This document shows, piece after piece, positions 62,050-64,000 of a stretch of 64,000 bases of DNA. The stretch's first letter is position 1; every line of letters starts with the position of its first letter. A program made the translations under genes and the position numbers. The notes beneath the pieces are model-generated. The model made no database searches. It was not told where the DNA came from and was given only the letters and a program-made list of their open reading frames with translations. The stretch is from Heterobilharzia americana (taxonomy: Eukaryota; Platyhelminthes; Trematoda; Strigeidida; Schistosomatidae), in the NCBI GenBank assembly GCA_944470555.2, contig OX104134.1, positions 113,082,701-113,146,700 of the forward strand, written 5' to 3'.

Positions 62050-62160
62050 GCTTGCAGTGAAAATCCAGGACGCGCATTTCATCCTACTTTCAACTCATCA
62101 GCTGGATGCACCTGCACTCCAGTAAGTGATGCTGTTCCCACTGAGACTCGGACCTAGTAC
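62050..62160 (-). repeat. Sm-alpha-like SINE, 5'-truncated, with hammerhead
   Basis: On the minus strand: GGTCCGAGTCTCAGTGGGAACAGCATCACTTACTGG, GCAGGTGCATCCAG, hammerhead core, CTGGATTTTCACTGCAAG. The tRNA-like head is cut just upstream of the B box. Confidence 0.8.
62060..62112 (-). ncRNA. hammerhead ribozyme (intact core, weak stem II)
   Basis: Minus strand: stem I strand ATCCAG (62107-62102), core CTGATGAG (62101-62094), stem II region (62093-62081), GAAA (62080-62077). A short self-complementary stem III TGCGC follows, then the standard cleavage triplet GTC (62071-62069) and the stem I partner CTGGAT (62068-62063). All core bases are as required. Stem II is poor: TTG faces GGA with one wobble and one mismatch, so activity may be reduced. 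Confidence 0.75.
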
Positions 62161-63649
62161 CTACAGAACAAATTTTTAAAATGTTATGTTCGCATGCATA
62201 TACTTGCATATTTCAATGACATAATGCCTTCTTCATTCTTTACAATCCAATTTGTTTGTACTCATTTCACTTTTATCAGTTACAGGTGCATTTCTTTTCA
62301 CATGATGATAAACACTTTTCTACTTCTTGATGTACCATTCCGCTTCTTCTATACTACCTTTATTCCAGTTTATTCGAACGTTTATCTTTTTGCTGACACT
62401 TTTTTTAGGATTCTGAAACAGTAGTATTTACTATGGATAGTTACTTGCATTGTGTATTTGTGACGCGAAAGTTGAATTTTTGACTCAATCACTGCAGTTT
62501 AATCATCTACGTCTCATGTAGTTTATGTGCGCTTTGTCACTATGCATGTTTAAGTGAACCTGCTATTCAATTCTTAACCAGTTATTCACCAACTGCACCT
62601 AAGGTAATGAATGTTATTGTGATGTACTTTAAAAAATCTAAGTGAGATAACGGAGGTTGCGATGATTGAGTTCCATAGTTGAGCCTCTTGGTTTTTCATT
62701 CATGATGTTTCACTTCTCTGACAGTGAAAAGACGCAGCGTCTTTAACTAAAGACCTAACTGTTGCATAGCTCTACATGGTATGGCATGCAAGGCATAGTT
62801 TCATAGACAGCATAAACGTCTACTAGGTTACTTTTTATGTTTATGCACGTGGTGAAATTGCATTCCACTTCACAGAAAACGTTTTTGTTTCACTAAGTTA
62901 TAATTCATTTTCTTTATTGTAGTAGGCAATAAATAGTTACACGATTTCTGTGAGTAGTATGGGTATCTTTATTAATTCTAAATCCCAGTAACAACATAAA
63001 TGTATGCCTTATAATTTATTCTGTTTGATTTCAAATGAAAGGAGAAAGTTTTTATTAGATTTCTTCAACAGAGTGATTTTTTTGATGATAAATATTGCTG
63101 TGTCTTTTTTTTTTTTACTTCAAGTTTAATTAATTTGTGATGCATTGTAGTTTATATTTCGTTTGGATATCCTATCCTTCAAAATGAATATTTTTGAATG
63201 ATATAAAACATAGAAGATTTTGCAAGATTATACAGGATGATTGTTTAATACAGGGAATGATATTCACTCTTCAATATCACAGCTTTTCAGCAATAATAAC
63301 AACCTATTCTTCTGTGTTCACATAAGCATAAAAAGTTGTAGGATGTTTTAATTTTCCGCATGTTTGACCACTACTTCTCAATCCTTATATGAAAATATCA
63401 GATATACGGATTAACTTTGACTTAACGTTGAGTTTGCATCTTGTTTTTCTGCATGACATGCCGGTTCATACTGTTGCATACTGTTTTAAATGAAAATCCT
63501 GATCAAGTCTGTTTTTCGTCAATGGTAGTTAGTGTCCATTGATTTGAGCCGAATTCGATAACATTTCGTATATCGATGCTCACCGGTCTGATATCATCTT
63601 AAGTCAATGTGGTCCACTCAACGACGGGATCATACAAGCAGCATCATAT
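62161..63649. other. no gene recognised
   Basis: AT-rich sequence. The open frame 62194-62424 is Phe-rich and lacks recognisable motifs. Confidence 0.45.
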
Positions 63650-63845
63650 AAACTATGCCTGTTGCACAAGAAGTGGCTATCGTGACTCAGTAGCCTAATA
63701 GTTAGTGTTCTGGCGTTTAGAGTGATCAACCCGGGTCTGAGTTTTAGTAGGGACAACATCGTTCACTGGGGGGCAGGCACATCCAGCTGACGAGTCCCAA
63801 ATAGGACGAAACGCGCATTCTGGATTCCACTGCTAGCCAATAACC
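63650..63845 (+). repeat. Sm-alpha-like SINE, apparently full length
   Basis: Begins near CACAAGAAGTGGCTATCGTGACTCAG. It has an A-box-like TAGCCTAATAGTTAGTG, a B-box-like CGGGTCTGAGTT, then GGGACAACATCGTTCACTGGGGGGCAGGC, the hammerhead, and an end at CTGGATTCCACTGCTAGCCAATAACC. This is the most complete copy in the window. The poorly matching B box suggests weak or no own pol III promoter now. Confidence 0.88.
63776..63832 (+). ncRNA. hammerhead ribozyme of Sm-alpha type
   Basis: Stem I strand ATCCAG (63781-63786), core CTGACGAG (63787-63794), stem II TCC-CAAATA-GGAC (63795-63807), GAAA (63808-63811). A minimal stem III CGC/GCA follows, then a cleavage triplet ATT (63817-63819) and the stem I partner CTGGAT (63820-63825). 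The core and stem II match the well-studied Schistosoma hammerhead. The usual GTC cleavage triplet is ATT here, which still fits the NUH rule but is expected to cut more slowly. In the active family the ribozyme processes SINE transcripts into monomers. Confidence 0.88.
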
Positions 63846-64000
63846 GTTAATAATATCTTAAACCCTTTAAAACATGCAATAGTAAATAACCGTTCGTAGA
63901 ATTCATTCACAGGTGTTACTATTGTGTCTTGAATATTCTAAAGAGTACACTGGTACTTCTTTGCAGGTGTCTCTTTCTGTTAACTGCTAGAATGCGCAAG
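63846..64000. other. window end, nothing recognised
   Basis: AT-rich sequence after the SINE. Confidence 0.5.

Overview
This window looks like nuclear DNA from a schistosomatid blood fluke (Schistosoma or a close relative). It is AT-rich, its genes are split by very long introns, and it is packed with decayed non-LTR retrotransposons. It also carries short tRNA-like repeats with a hammerhead ribozyme of the kind known from the Schistosoma Sm-alpha repeat family. No prokaryotic, organellar or CRISPR features were seen. The species cannot be fixed from the sequence alone.

One host gene is recognisable, on the + strand. It is the middle of a K+-Cl- cotransporter (KCC branch of SLC12), seen as seven exons at 10398-10583, 12484-12713, 15575-15782, 28162-28314, 35527-35625, 36808-36865 and 37816-37933. 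Together they cover roughly TM2/TM3 to TM8, including the large extracellular loop with four cysteines. The N-terminal and C-terminal exons were not found; they are either outside the window or were missed. If the gene continues beyond the right edge, one intron spans at least 26 kb. Two single-base disruptions occur in conserved coding sequence, one at the exon 3/4 junction and one inside exon 7. They mean either assembly errors or a damaged allele.

The rest is mostly repeats. One RTE-like non-LTR family has a nearly complete copy on the minus strand at 57.6-60.8 kb. Its endonuclease and reverse transcriptase are intact except for two frame breaks, and it sits between two (TA)n tracts. Two broken copies of the same family lie at 13-14 kb and 15.9-18.6 kb on the + strand, in KCC introns. 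Other non-LTR families leave fragments at 0-0.7, 3.0-3.4, 21.7-22.4, 32.5-33.1, 38.5-41.0, 41.3-42.7 (minus), 44.4-45.3, 46.0-47.1 and 50.6-51.3 kb. Six Sm-alpha-like SINE copies are present, five of them retaining a ribozyme region. A second tRNA-like SINE family has three copies, and a weaker third group is also seen.

The most unusual items are: a 305-bp foldback at 61.57-61.87 kb whose two 118-bp arms encode related peptides; a 395-bp block of perfect identity with a sharp edge shared by two dead retrotransposon copies 4.4 kb apart; recurrent loss of the catalytic G8 in hammerhead copies; and an unassigned small minus-strand ORF at 53.7 kb with a hydrophobic start.
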